Positions 34,650 through 46,931 of a DNA stretch of 64,000 nt are shown in pieces. The stretch lies in NCBI RefSeq assembly GCF_002288925.2, contig NW_022098001.1, forward strand, positions 12,334,557 to 12,398,556, in the 5' to 3' direction. Made by a program: the position numbers and the translations under genes. Position 1 is the stretch's first letter, and every line of letters begins with the position of its first letter. The stretch comes from Delphinapterus leucas. Lineage: Eukaryota > Chordata > Mammalia > Artiodactyla > Monodontidae. The notes under the pieces were generated by a model that did no database searches, was not told where the DNA came from, and was given only the letters and a program-made list of their open reading frames with translations.

Positions 34650-36662
34650 TTGCGGAAGGTTTTCTTTTCTTTTTGTTTATGGTTTCCTTTGCTGTACAAA
34701 AGCTTTTAAGTTTAATTAGGTCCCATTTGTTTATTTTTATTTTCATTTTTCTAGGAGGTGGATCGAAAAAGATCTTGCGATTTATGTCAGAGAGTGTTTT
34801 CCCTATGTTCTTCTCTAAAAGTTTTATAGTATCTGGCCTTACATTTAGGTCTTTAATGCTTTTTTTTTTTTTGCAGTACGTGGGACTCTCACTTTTGTGG
34901 CCTCTCCCATTGCAGAGCACAGGATCCGAACACGCAGGCTCAGAGGCCATGGCTCACAGGCCCAGCCGCTCCACGGCATGTTGGATCCTCCCAGACCGGG
35001 GCATGAACACGTGTCCCCTGCATCGGCAGGCGGACTCTCAACCACTGCGCCACCAGGGAATCCCCCTTTAATCCATTTTGAGCTTATTTTTCTGCATGGT
35101 GTTAGGCTGTGCTCTGATTTCATTCTTTTACATGTAGCTGTCAAGTTTTCCCAGCACCACTTATTGAAGAGACTGTCTTTTCTCCAATGTATATCCTTGC
35201 CCCCTTTGTCATAGATTAGGTGACCATAGGTGCGTGGGTTTATCTCTGGACTTTCTATCCTGTTCCATTGAACTATATTTCTGTTTTTGTGCCAGTACCA
35301 TGCCGTTTTGATTACTGTAGCTTTGTAGTATAATCTGAAGTCAGGAAGCCTGATTCCTCCAACTCTGTTTTTCTCTCTCAAAATTGCTTTGGCTATTTGG
35401 GGTCTTTTGTGTTTGCATACAAACTATAAAATTTTTTGTTCTAATTCTGTGAAAAATGCCATTGGTAGTTTGATAGGGATTGCACTGAATCTGTAGATTG
35501 CTTTGGGTAGCACAGTGATTTGCACAATATTGATTCTTCTAATCCAAGAACATGGTATATCTCTCCATCCGTTTGTGTCATCTTTTATTTCTTCCATTCC
35601 GTATCTTATAGTTTTCTGAGAGAAAATATTTGCAGACAAAGCAACCGACAAGGGAATAATCTCCAAAATATACAAACAGCCCATGCAGCTCAATATCAAA
35701 AAAACAAACAACCCAATCAAAAAATGGGCAGAAGACCTAAATAGACATTTCTCCAAAGCAGACATACAGATGGCTTCAAAAGTACATGAATAGATGCTCA
35801 ACATCACCAATTATCAGAGAAATACAAATCAAAACTATGATGAGGTATCACCTCACACCAGTCAGAATGGCCATCATCAAAATCTCTACAAACAGTAAAT
35901 GCTGGAGAGGGTGTGGAGAAAAGGGAACCCTCCCACACTGTTGGTGGGAATGCAAACTGGTACAGCCACTATGGATAACAGTATGGAGGTTCCTTTAAAA
36001 AATGAACATAGAGCTAACATATGATCCAGAAATCCCACTCCTGGGCATGTATCTGGAGAAAACCATAATTCAAGAAGATACATGCACCCCAATGTTCATT
36101 TCAGCACTATTCACAATAGCCAGGACATGGAAGCAACCTAAATGTCCATCAACAGAGGAATGGATAAAAAAGATGTGGTACATATATACAGTGGAATATT
36201 ACTCAGCCATAGAAAAGAACAAAATAATACCATTTGCAGCAACATGGATGGACCTAGAGATTCTCATACTGAGTGAAGTAAGTCAGACCGAGAAAGACAA
36301 AAATCATATGATATTGCTTATATGTGGAATCTAAAAAAGGGGTACAAATGAGCTTATCTACAAAACAGAAATAGAGTTACAGATGTAGAAAATAAATGTA
36401 TGGTTACTGCGGGTAAGAGGACGGAAGGATAAATTGAAAGATTGGGATTGACATGTACACACTACTATATATAAAATAGATAACTAATAAGTACCTCCTG
36501 TAGAGCACAGGGAACTCTACTCAATACTCTGTAATGGCCTATAGAAGAAAAGAATCTAAAAATGAGTTGACATATGTATTTGTATAATAGGTTCACTTTG
36601 CTGTATACCTGAAACTAACACAACATTGTAAATCAATTATACCCCAATAAGAATTTTTAAAA
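34650..36662 (+). mobile_element. L1 with inverted 5' segment (twin-priming form)
   Basis: From about 34650 to 35625 the text is ORF2 C-terminal sequence on the minus strand, including the residues [20 protein letters not shown]. From about 35626 to 36662 it is the downstream part on the plus strand, ending in 3' UTR and an A-rich tail. The minus part ends at consensus KETINK...KR and the plus part resumes at [10 protein letters not shown], so the two halves are nearly contiguous in the L1 and only the 5' half is flipped. A reverse SINE sits in the inverted half. The copy is moderately diverged and cannot be active. Confidence 0.9.
34858..35065 (-). mobile_element. CHR-2-like SINE inserted in the inverted L1 part
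   Basis: A reverse SINE, poly-T first, ending 'gcgccaccagggaatcccc'. The 7-bp target duplication ctttaat lies at 34851-34857 and 35066-35072. Removing it restores continuous L1 text. Confidence 0.92.
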
Positions 36663-38758
36663 AAGAAAAAAGCTCACTTAATATTGAAAAAAAATACAAT
36701 GCAGATTTATTTCCATATCAGAAAGCACACTAATTACTTACAAATAACACTTTTTCCTCCTGCAAGCCAACTAAAATGACAATTTCAAAAAGTACAACAA
36801 AAGAAAATAAAAGCAAAAAGTAACTGAAGAAATAATAGAATAAAAACTTTCAAACCTGAAGATATCTGTCTTTAGGTTAAAGGAGTTCAGAAATGTTCAC
36901 CAGGATAAATACAAAAAGCAATTCTTAGTTACATTTGACAAAATTCACAATACTGAAGTTAAAAAGAAAATATTAGAAACTTCCAGAAGGAATAATTCAG
37001 GTTACCTAGAAAGTAAAGACAATCAGAGTGGCATCAGACTTTTTATCAGGAATGGTACATGCTAACAGACAAATGAAAAGATAAAGAAGCAATACTTTCA
37101 AATTGCTAAGAAGAAATTATTTTAAATCTAGGATTCTATACCTAGCAGAATATCAGTCAAGCATTAGGTCAAAACAAAGACATTTTCAGAAAAGCAAGGA
37201 CCTAGAAAGTTTATCTTTAATGTACCTTTCCTGGAAAAAGCAAATCACTTGAATATGAACCGCAGAGGGAAAAAATGGAATAAAAAGAGAGGAATGTACA
37301 GGATGTAAGGAATAGTGGAACAAATCTAGAAGTGAAATTAAATAAAATTCCATGATGCTAGCTACAGACAGACGTAAAAAATTTGTCAACACATGCTAAA
37401 GTATTCAACAAATACTATGACTAACAGTTGCAAGATACTGGTATATGGTAGAGAGGCATGTAATTCTTTTGTTAAGAAAAGAGACAGTTAGAAACTCCAA
37501 AAAGAAAAAGCGAAAACGTTTTCCAAGAATGGTCCACATATGAAACAAGTTACGAGTCTGAGTAATAGATGAAATACTAAAAGAGAAAGAATCCATTTAG
37601 CCTTGACCTTTGGAACATTCCCCTTCAAGGGGTGTAGATGTTGAATTGCACTGTCTTCTCTACATATTCAATATTTCTACCAAATATGAAGTGAATATTT
37701 ACATAACTATTATATTAAAATGCCATCTATCAACTTTTAACTTTCAAAGTCAACCTATAGACAAAGTATGGAAGGTTTATTATAACTAGAGAACAAAATG
37801 CTCTAAACCTTCCCCAACTAAAAGTGATAACATAGTTGGATGGTAGAGAAAGAGAGGCAAAAAGAATGTTAAATTGGGAAATTCATTTCTTCATCTTAAA
37901 TAACAGAGTCAAAAAATGTTTAAAAATAATCAAGAAGTTGCAGTTTAACTATTTTTTTAATTATAAAGGTTGTTTAAAAATTAAAATTAGGAGGAATTTG
38001 AGGAGAGGTAAAGGTAGTATAAATAATTTAAACAGTCTTTTATATTGAAAAATCAATATATAATATCAACAGTTAATAAATTAAGAATGAAAGATAAAAA
38101 CATATTATTAAAGTTATGGAAGTAACCACTAGAAGAAATAAAAATAGTTTAAAAATATTCAAAAATAATTACCACTTAAGTGTGACATTGCAGGTGGGGA
38201 GTCTGAAAAAATATTTTACTTTTCATTTGATGTCCTTCTCTATTACTTGACTTCTTATTTCCAGGTAAAGGTATTACTTTTAGGATTTTTCTAAAGAAGT
38301 AAAAGTTAGAATCTAGAATAAATATATAGGAATCATTAAGCTTTACGTGCCAAATATTATGGGATAAAATATAAAACAAAAATTATCAGGAATATAAATA
38401 AAAATTGACAAAAGTTCAATTTGAAAAAGAAAGTAATTTACTACTCTCTATAATAATATATCAAGTAAACCACAATAAATAAAAATTGTTTTGAATTAAT
38501 AATTATATACTTTGGGCTTCTAAAGCCAATACAATTTAAAATATCTATGAAATATTTATAAAAATTTACCATGTAATTGATCACATGATGAATATCAGGA
38601 CTTTCCAAACAGTATAAATTATAGACTACATTTTCTAATCACAATGCAATAAAAATAGAAATTAATAACAAAATAATTTAATATCTTGTGAAAAAAGAGT
38701 TTTAAAGCCATAGTCCAATTATTGTACCAAATGAAAAATTAAATTAAAAGTAGATCCT

Positions 38759-39062
38759 CTATGAAACAGAAATAGGGTTACAGATGTAGAAAACAAACAT
38801 TGTTACCAGAGGGTAAGGAGAGGGGGGGATAAACTGGGAGATTGGGATTGACGTATATGCACTACTATATACAAAATAGATAACTAATAAGGACCTACTA
38901 TATAGCACATGGAACTCTACTCAATATTCTGTAATGCCCTATATGGGAAAAGAATCTAAAAAGAGTGGATATATGTATATTTATAACTGATTCACTTTGC
39001 TGTACATCTGAAACTAACACATTATAAATCAGCTACACTTCAATAAAAAAATTTTTTTAAAC
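38759..39062 (+). mobile_element. Short 5'-truncated L1 3' end, 9-bp TSD
   Basis: About 300 bp of L1 3' UTR in forward orientation, nearly parallel to the 3' end at 36370-36660, ending 'cacttcaataaaaaaatttt'. Target duplications gtagatcct lie at 38750-38758 and 39063-39071. Confidence 0.9.
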
Positions 39063-39469
39063 GTAGATCCTATTTAAACCTAATGAAAATAAAAACTAAC
39101 TATAATTGTATGCATTCCTGACAAAGCCACTTAGAGTGGCTCTGGAACAAAACATAAGGAATTGGGAACTGTAGTTGTTTCCTGATGAGCAGATGACTGG
39201 GGCAGGGGAAGGAAGGAGACTCAATTTTCTGTGCAAGTCTTTGTGTAAACTTTGAATGTTGCACCATATGTATAAAGGAACACAAAATACGTAACTATTT
39301 CAAAATCAAATTAATAGACTTAAATATTTTTATTACTAACCAAGAATTTTGTTTAAATGAACTATTCAATCAACTTAAGAAGCTAGAAAAGAAAGAAAAA
39401 AACAACTGCAAGAAACACAGGAAGAATAACAATCTAAGCAGAAAACTAATGAATTTTAAAAGAATAAAA

Positions 39470-39510
39470 TAAATAGATGGATAGATAGGTGGGTAAATAG
39501 ATAAGTAGAA
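39470..39510. repeat. Imperfect (GATA)-type tract
   Basis: Interrupted 'atagatggatagataggt' repeats within the old L1 area. Confidence 0.7.
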
Positions 39511-40721
39511 GGGGTGATTAGTTGGGAAAAATTGACAAAGTTCTGACAAACCTAAATAAGAAAGAAACAAAATTAGAAAGGAAGTAGAAAATAAAAGAAT
39601 TCACCATTTACAAAGTGCCATACACTGTGTTTCAAATATTTGGCATAGATCATTTCTTTCTATTGTATTTACCAACACGTAAATAACATTTCTTAAGAAT
39701 TAAAGAGAATTCTACACATAATTACATTTTAACAAATTTAGAAATCTCAATAATGTGAACAATTTTCTAGAAATATGAATTAATAAAATTTATTCAATGG
39801 AGTAAGAAAGCCGAATATCCATGGAAGACATTGCAAATGTTATCAAGAGATAATTTGTAAAACTGGCTCTAGAACCAGACAGTGCTATGGGCAAGACCCT
39901 GAAAGTTTTCAAGAGACTGATTAACGTCCATATTGTATAATCTATTCCAGAGCATATAAAATTATGAAAAGCTATCCCAATTCACTTTACGAGGTTAAGA
40001 TAACTCGAATGCCAAAATATGAAAATGACTAGTATATTCCAAAGACGGTTCTGTGGACATTAGTGTCATTTTCTGAGAGGGAAGGTCCATTGTGGACTAG
40101 TTTGGAAAACACTCTCTCAGAAATTTACAGCATGTATTAGCATATTAAAGTCTTTGAGAGGCCAGAAGCAAAGAAATTCGTTTAAATGTTTTTTTCTGTC
40201 TTTCTCAAATGCATTTGACCATTGAACCCTTTTTGTTCCTCATAATATTCCTTTTTAGAAAACACTTCAATTAATGGTACTCCAGACATGATTCATTTAT
40301 GGATACAGTTGTGAAAATCCTAAATGAGGAACCAGCGAAATTAAGTCAAGTATATTAAAACAGTAAGCCAGCACAATCAAGTAGGGATTACCTCAGGAAT
40401 AAAAGGATTATTTAATATTAGAAAGTATGTTAATATAACACATTAAACAACACTAGGTCAAATGAGAAAGAGCACATAATTATCAAAAAGGACAAAAGAT
40501 CATTTGATAAAATTCAACACCTTTTTTTCTGATTTTTAAGCCTCCTAGTGATCTAGGAAGCAAAGTGTATTTCTTAATCTCTCAGACCAATTGCCAATCT
40601 CTTTTACCAGCAAATTACTAAAATTGCTCTCATTAAAATCAGGAAGAAGGTAAGGATGTCCAGGATCACTACTAACATTCAAGAAAAGAAGAAAGATATA
40701 TAAATATTTGAAAACGGGATT

Positions 40722-40756
40722 GCACTCCCTTCAGCAGCACATATACTAAAATTGAA
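40722..40756 (+). pseudogene. U6 snRNA 5'-fragment (retrocopy)
   Basis: About 35 nt match the 5' end of U6 spliceosomal RNA, with the diagnostic stretch 'cagcacatatactaaaattg' exact and a diverged 'gcactcccttcagcag' head. The remaining 70 nt or so of U6 are absent, and no U6 promoter elements are seen upstream. It interrupts L1 ORF2 text that continues on both sides. Short direct repeats ttgaaaa at 40708-40714 and 40752-40758 may be a target duplication. Not a functional snRNA. Confidence 0.75.
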
Positions 40757-42066
40757 AATAGAACAGAAATTATAATTATTTGTACAAGATGACTGTTTTC
40801 CTAGAAAAATAAGAGAATCAAAAAACTATTAAAACTAATAATAACACTCAACAAATTGGCTAAGTATAAAATATATATTCAAGATTCAGTTTTCTATATA
40901 CTAGCAATAACCAATTAGAAAATGTAACGAGGGGAAGGTCTAATTCACAATAGCTACAAACTATAAATTACTTAAGTAAAACCCTGAAAGATGAAACAGA
41001 AAATTTTAAATGTTTTGGAGGGTAGACTAAATAATGGAAAATGTCAATTTTTCCCAAATAAATATATATTTCTGGAATAATGCCAAGCATTGAGTATGGC
41101 AAAAATTGTGCATGAAGATATTTATGGTAAAAAAAGAAAAAGTAAAATCAGTGGAAATGTACCCAAACCAGATATTAAATTGTATAATTATCTTTTAATA
41201 ATTAAAACAGTATAATACCAATGTAAGAATCAATAGACAGATCAATGCAACAAAACAAACAGGCCTGAAATAGACTCATATATATTATAACTTAATATAC
41301 GACAAAGTACACATCACAAGCCCATATGGAAAAAATGGATTACTCTATAAGTGATTTGTGTAAAACTAACTATTTCGGAATTAAAAAAATCAACTTATGG
41401 TCTCACTTCAAACCATACAAAAATGGATTTTCAATAAATTTTAGAATTATGAAAATGTATTTTTGAACAGAATAGATAAATATTTGCCAAATTTTAGAGA
41501 GGAAGCATTTTCTAGACCTTATAGCCACTGGAAGGGCTCACAGGATGATGAAATGACATGGGTTCATGAAACCTGACTCTCAAAACCTTTAATGAAATGA
41601 GCAAAAATAATTTAATGACCAGCCAGAAATCACCAGCAACACCCAGAAAAAGGAAGCGGCACAACCTCACACTAAGGAAGGCATGGAACCTCATAAACTG
41701 GTGTCTGAGAAGTGAAAACCAGGGAAGGAGAAAAGATCTCAAGAAAAACTAAAAACAGCTGTCCTGCAGAAGCAGTTCCAGTAGAAGAAGATGAAGGAAT
41801 AAAATTCAGAAAAATCTCCCTGATATTACCTAATAATGCCAAGTTGGGAGTAAAGTTGCTTTCCTACTCTTTCACTCATTTAATTTGCTAATATATATGA
41901 TACATTTATTCTATTCCAAGTACTATTCATTCAATCCAGAGAATACCAATCTGAATGAATTATCCTTTCTATAGGTAACAATTTTGAAAAAAATTGTTAT
42001 CTCTTTATAAGTCAAGCATTATATGCTCTCTGTAGAAAATTTGTAACATTAAGATAAATCAAAAGA

Positions 42067-42191
42067 GGACTTCCCGGGCAGTCCAGTGGTTAAGACTCCG
42101 CACTTCTACTGCAGGGGTCAAAAGTTCCATCCCTGGCCAGGAAACTAAGATCCCATATGCCGAGCCACAGGGCCAAAAAAAAAAAAAAAAG
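42067..42191 (+). mobile_element. Short CHR-1-like SINE, forward
   Basis: Body from 'ggacttcccgggcagtccag' through 'ctaagatcccatatgccgag' and a 17-A tail. Target duplications aagataaat(c)aaaag lie at 42051-42065 and 42192-42205. Confidence 0.9.
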
Positions 42192-42292
42192 AAGATAAAT
42201 AAAAAGAAAATATTTCTCAGTGTACAACTCCCCATGATTGTTTGGTCCACATATACATAAATATATATGTTTTACAAAAATTAATCATAATC

Positions 42293-42657
42293 CGGGCTTC
42301 CCTGGTGGCACAGAATCCACCTGCCAATGCAGGGGACACGGGTTCGAGCCCTGGTCAGGGAAGATCCCACATACCACAGAGCAACTAAGCCTGTGCGCCA
42401 CAACTACTGGGCCTGTGCTCTAGAGCCCGCAAGACACAACTACTGAAGCCCACGAGCCACAACTACTAAAGCCTGCAAGACACAACTACTGAAGCCTGCA
42501 CACCTAGAGCCGGTGCTCCGCAACAAGAGATGCCACCACAATGAGAAGCCCATGCACCGCAAGGAAGAGTAGGCCCCGCTCGCTGCAACTAAAGAAAGCC
42601 CGTGCACAGTGACGAAGACCCAACACAGCCAAAAATAAATTAATTAATTAAAAATAA
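42293..42657 (+). mobile_element. Long CHR-type SINE, forward, 13-bp TSD
   Basis: A 365-bp copy with several internal 'cacaactactgaagcc' repeats. Its head lacks the A-box segment (the text passes from 'ggtggcacag' to 'aatccacctg'). Target duplications attaatcataatc lie at 42280-42292 and 42658-42670. Confidence 0.93.
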
Positions 42658-42699
42658 ATTAATCATAATCTACCCACGGTTTCATGGACAGCTCTTTTT

Positions 42700-42931
42700 T
42701 TAAAATATTTATTTATTTTATTTATTTATTTGGCTGCGCTGGGTCTTAGTTGCGGCATGCAGGATTTCATTGTGGCATGTGGGATCTTCGTGTGGCATGC
42801 AGGATCTTTAGTTGTGGCATATGAACTCTTAGTTGCAACAGGCGAGATCTAGTTCCTTGACCAGGGATCAAACTGGGGCCCTCTGCATTGGGAGTGCACA
42901 TACTTAGCCACCGGACCACCAGGGAAGTCCC
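42700..42931 (-). mobile_element. CHR-type SINE, reverse, about 17-bp TSD
   Basis: (ATTT)n start, then 'ggctgcgctgggtcttagtt' and 'ggaccaccagggaagtcc'. Target duplications catggacagctcttttt lie at 42683-42699 and 42932-42948. Confidence 0.93.
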
Positions 42932-43369
42932 CATGGACAGCTCTTTTTAATATATCATGTACCTCCTTCCTTTTCAATAAATATAACTCTATATTATTAC
43001 TTAAATGCCTGTGTACATTCCCCTGTATAAATCCATTTATTTGATCAGTTCTCTATTTTTGGACCTTTAGATTGATTCCAAATAAATATATTTATACAAA
43101 CGTCTCAGATTATTCCATTAAGAAAAATACTTAGGGAAAAAAAAAAGCAAAAGAAAAATTCTTAGAAGTGGAATTGGTGAGAAAAGTAAGCGTAAACACG
43201 CTTAAGATGTTTAACACACACTGCAAAACTGCACTCTAGAAAGGCTGTACCAAATTACACTTCTGTCCTCACCAACAGTGTAAACTGCCTCTTCCCTCAC
43301 ACCCGAGCCAACCCCCAGTACTAAGATACTTTCTTGACTACTGTGCTCTTACATTTCCGTCATTCTCAA

Positions 43370-44360
43370 GCTCTTTACCAGACCTGAACTAAGCCTCTTT
43401 CCTGAGTTCCACACTGGCAGCGAGCACCCCTTCCAAGCTGTAGGCTTCCTCCCTCTTCCTTCTAGTCCTAGAAGGTCTGTACTGTTTACTGACAAATCAT
43501 CTCAGCAATTTTTCAGGTCAGAATGAAAGATTATGAATTCCTGAGTTCTGGTACTTACTAATTGAGATACTCAAACACTGGCCCCAATCCAGACTTGAGA
43601 CAGACACAAGTCTATTAAATTAAGAAGGTAGTTCCAAGCTTTTCAAATAGCCATCATCACATCACACTCAATATGTGAATTTTTCTTGATTGCTCTTTGA
43701 CAGAGTTAAACTATTTCCCAGAGCAAGGAGAGAAGTCAGATCACTTGGCCAGTCTATCATTGTTAAGTGGGTACCTATAAGATCCTGTGTTCCAGGTACT
43801 ACAAAATAAGGTAAGAAGGATAAATTTCTTAAAGAACAAATAACTTAGTCAAAAGGAATTTTTCATTTAACATCAATTACTGAACATCACTTTATGTCAG
43901 ACCCCACAGAGGCACTTAGGTATAAAGCAGAATAAAAAACATAACCTAGCAAGAGAGACAGAAACAGAATAATAATAATTACAGTTAGTGTTATTATGTG
44001 CAATATGAATTATAAAAAAGTATAGACAAATACCCCAAGTAACATGGAAAATATATAGGAGAGAGTACTTCATTGGATCTGTAGGCATCAGAAAAGGCTT
44101 CACAGAGAAGGTGACAAATCCACTGAGTCTTGAACAACGAGTAGGAGTTCTTCAAGAAGAGAAGCTTCAGAAAGGCATTCCAGAAAGAAAAATACCACAG
44201 GAACACAGATCCTGCTACTTCACAGAGGACCCTGGTGCTGCACAAACTGAATCAAGGTAGTTTATTGTTTAAGCCATGAATGGCAATCTGGTACAACAAA
44301 TCTTTTTCCTAAAGTAATATATAGGATATTCTTAATTTTAAGTTATTCTTGCATAAAAAT
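43370..44360. other. Intronic DNA with an unnamed ancient repeat
   Basis: No gene. The text at about 43870-44220 (such as 'gaaggtgacaaatccactga' and 'tcttgaacaacgagtaggag') looks like a very old dispersed mammalian repeat, the same kind as at 2380-3130. Confidence 0.4.
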
Positions 44361-44369
44361 GTTTTGGTA

Positions 44370-44980
44370 CTTTTTTCCTCCAGTTTTATTGAAATATAAT
44401 TGACATAAAGCACTGTATAAGTTTAAGCATAATGATTTGACACTACACATACCATGAAATGATTACCACAATAAGTTTAGTGAAACTCCATCATCGAATA
44501 TAGACACAAAAGAAAAGGAAAACTACGTTTCCTTGTGATGAGAACTCTTAGAATTTATTCTCTTACCACCTTCACATATAGCACGAAGCAGTGTTCATTA
44601 TATTGATCACGTACATTACATCCCTAGCACTTATTTATCTTATAACTGGACATTTGCACATTTTGTCTGCCTTCATCCAATTCCTTCTCCTCCTACCCTC
44701 TACCTCTGGTAATCACAGATCTGATCTTTTTCTATGAGTTTGTTTGTTTATTTGTTGAAGTATAATTGACCTCAACACTGTGTTAGTTCCTGGTGCACAA
44801 CACAGTGATTCAATATTTCTGTACATTTCAGAACGGTCCCCATGATAAGTCTAGTTACCATCTGTCATCATACAAAGATATTACATACTCTTTGTAATAT
44901 CTTACTCTTTGAATATATTACTATACTCTCCACGCTGTACATGTTATCCCCACAACTCATTTATTTTGTAATTTGGAGGG
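44370..44980 (-). mobile_element. Two stacked L1 3' ends, reverse
   Basis: Two successive L1 3' UTR starts are visible in reverse: 'ttttattgaaatataattga' at about 44383 and 'gttgaagtataattgacctc' at about 44754. They are unlike each other in detail and lead into a third at about 44985. They are probably independent nested or adjacent insertions in the same orientation. Confidence 0.65.
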
Positions 44981-44984
44981 TGTT

Positions 44985-46790
44985 TTTAAATGTTTATTTT
45001 ATATTGGAAAATAGTTGATGTACAATGTTGTGTTAGTTCCAGGTGTACAGCAAAGTGACTTAGTAATACATATACATATATCTACTCTTTTTCAGATTCT
45101 TTTCCCATAAAGATTATTACAGAGTATTGAATAGAGTTCCCTCTGCTATACAGTAGGTCCTTGTTGATTATCTATTTCATATATAGTAGTATATATATGT
45201 CAATCCCAACCTAATTTATCCCTCCCTCACCTTTCCCCTTTGGTAATCATAAATTTGTTTTTTAAGTCTGTGAGTCTGTTTCTGTTTTGTAAATAAGTTC
45301 ATTTAGATCATTTTTTAGATTCCACATATAAGTGGTATGATAGGATATTTGTCTTTCTCTTTCTGACTTACTTCACTCTGTATGACATTCTCCAGGTCCA
45401 TCTATATCTCTACAAATGACCCAATTTCATTCCTTTTTATGGAGGAGTAATATTCCATGGTATATATGTACCACATCTTCTTTATCCATTCATCTGTCAG
45501 TGGGCATTTAGGTTGCTTCCATGACCTGGCTATTGTAAATAATGCTGCAATGAACATTGGGGTACATGCAATTTTTTTTTTTTTTTGCGGTACACGGGCC
45601 TCTCACTGTTGTGGCCTCTTCCTTTGCGGAGCACAGGCTCCGGACGTGCAGGCTCAGCGGCCATGGCTCACGGGCCCAGCCGCTCCACGGCATGTGGGGT
45701 CTTCCCAGACTGGGGCACGAACCCACGTCCCCTGCATTGGCAGGCGGACTCTCAACCACTGCGCCACCAGGGAAGCCTGCATGAGTCTCTTTGACTTATG
45801 ATTTTCTCTGGGCATATGCCCAGTACTGGGATTGCTGGATCACATGGTAATTCTATTTTTATTTTTTTTAAGGAACCTCCATACTCTTCTCCATAGTGGC
45901 TGTATCAATTTACTTTCCCACCAACAGTGCAAGAGGGTTCCCTTTTCTCCACACCCTCTCCAGCATTTGTTGTTTGTAGATTTTCTGATGATGCCCATTC
46001 TAACCAGTGTGAGGTGCTACCTCATTGTAGTTTTGATTTGCATTTCTCTAATAATTAGTGATGTTGAGCAGCTTTTCATGTGCCTCTTGGACATCTGCAG
46101 ATCTTCTTTGGAGAAATGTCTGTTTAGGTCTTCTGCCCATTTTTGGATTGGGTTGTTTGTTTCTTTAATATTGAGCTGCGTGAGCTGTTTATATATTTTG
46201 CAGATTAATCCTTTGTCCATTGATTTGTTTGCAAATATTTTCTCCCACTCTGAGGGTTGTATTTTCATCTTGTTTATAGTTTCCTTTGCTGTGCAAAAGC
46301 TTTTAAGTTTCATTACGTCCCATTTGTTTATTTTTCTTTTTATTTTCATTACTCTAGGAAGTGGATCCAAAAAGAGATTGCTGTGATTTATGTCAAAGAG
46401 TGTCCTGCCTGTTTTCCTCTAAGAGTTTCATAGTATCCAGTTTTACATTTAGGTCTTTAATCCATTTTGAGTTTATTTTTGTGTATGGTGTTAGAGAGTG
46501 TTCTAATTTCATTCTTTTACATGGTGCTATCCAGTTTTCCCAGCACCACTTATTGAAGAGACTGTCTTTTCTTGCTTGTATATTCGTGCCTCCTTTGTCA
46601 TCAATTAATTGACCATAGGTTCATGCGTTTATTTCTGGACTTTCTATCCTGTTCCATTCATCTATAAGTCTGTCTTTGTGCCAGTGCCATACTGTTTTGA
46701 TTTACTTTTCTGAAGTCAGGGAGCCTAATTCCTCCAGCTCCATTTTTCTTTCTCAAGATCGCTTTGCCTATTCAGGGTCTTTTGTGGAAG
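44985..46790 (-). mobile_element. 5'-truncated L1, reverse, with SINE inside
   Basis: L1 3' UTR begins near 44985 ('aatgtttattttatattgga'). ORF2 C-terminal coding text then runs to about 46790 in reverse, including [24 protein letters not shown] residues near 46130-46190. Stops and frameshifts are frequent. A reverse SINE lies at 45572-45777. Confidence 0.85.
45572..45777 (-). mobile_element. CHR-2-like SINE inside an L1, reverse
   Basis: Poly-T start, 'gcggccatggctcacgggcc' and the end 'gcgccaccagggaagcc'. L1 text resumes at once on both sides. The target duplication is short and blurred ('acatgca' before, 'tgcatga' after). Confidence 0.9.
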
Positions 46791-46901
46791 TTAATTTTCC
46801 TCGTCTATTCTTTTGTACTTGTTTCCAATTTTCTAATAGCAAGAAGTAGCAAACAGTAAAAATACATACACAAAAATATTAAGTAAAAAAATTAAAAAGC
46901 C

Positions 46902-46931
46902 AAAGCAAGCACTAAATCTAGTGCTTGCTTT
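46902..46931. repeat. Perfect inverted repeat, 13-bp arms, 4-nt loop
   Basis: Arms aaagcaagcacta and tagtgcttgcttt surround a loop aatc. The flanks are not a known repeat. No terminator or gene context is evident. Confidence 0.9.

Larger units (their letters stand above)
32440..38150 (+). mobile_element. Mosaic of old L1/HAL1-type sequence, forward
   Basis: Between younger insertions, A-rich text in 33110-33400, 33560-34050, 34420-34640 and 36690-37620 reads like the ORF1 half of old L1M or HAL1 elements in forward orientation, for example 'aggattctatacctagcaga' near 37130. It hosts two SINEs, a MER5A-like element and the inverted L1 at 34650-36662. Boundaries and the number of original insertions are uncertain. 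32035-32440 and 37620-38150 hold nothing nameable. Confidence 0.4.
39080..41830 (+). mobile_element. Old L1 remnant, forward
   Basis: Heavily degraded. ORF2 text is recognisable from about 40370 ('aataaaaggattatttaata') through 'ttgataaaattcaacacctt' (40505) and the RT region (40630-41000), then 41160-41420. It is interrupted by a U6-like fragment at 40722. The part below 40340 is not firmly assigned. Confidence 0.55.
41940..43360 (-). mobile_element. Old L1 3'-region remnant, hosting three SINEs
   Basis: Between the SINEs the text is diverged L1 3' end in reverse ('tgtacattcccctgtataaa', 'tagattgattccaaataaat', then 'gtggaattggtgagaaaagt' and 'acacttctgtcctcaccaac'). It serves as the target of SINEs at 42067, 42293 and 42700. 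Confidence 0.6.
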
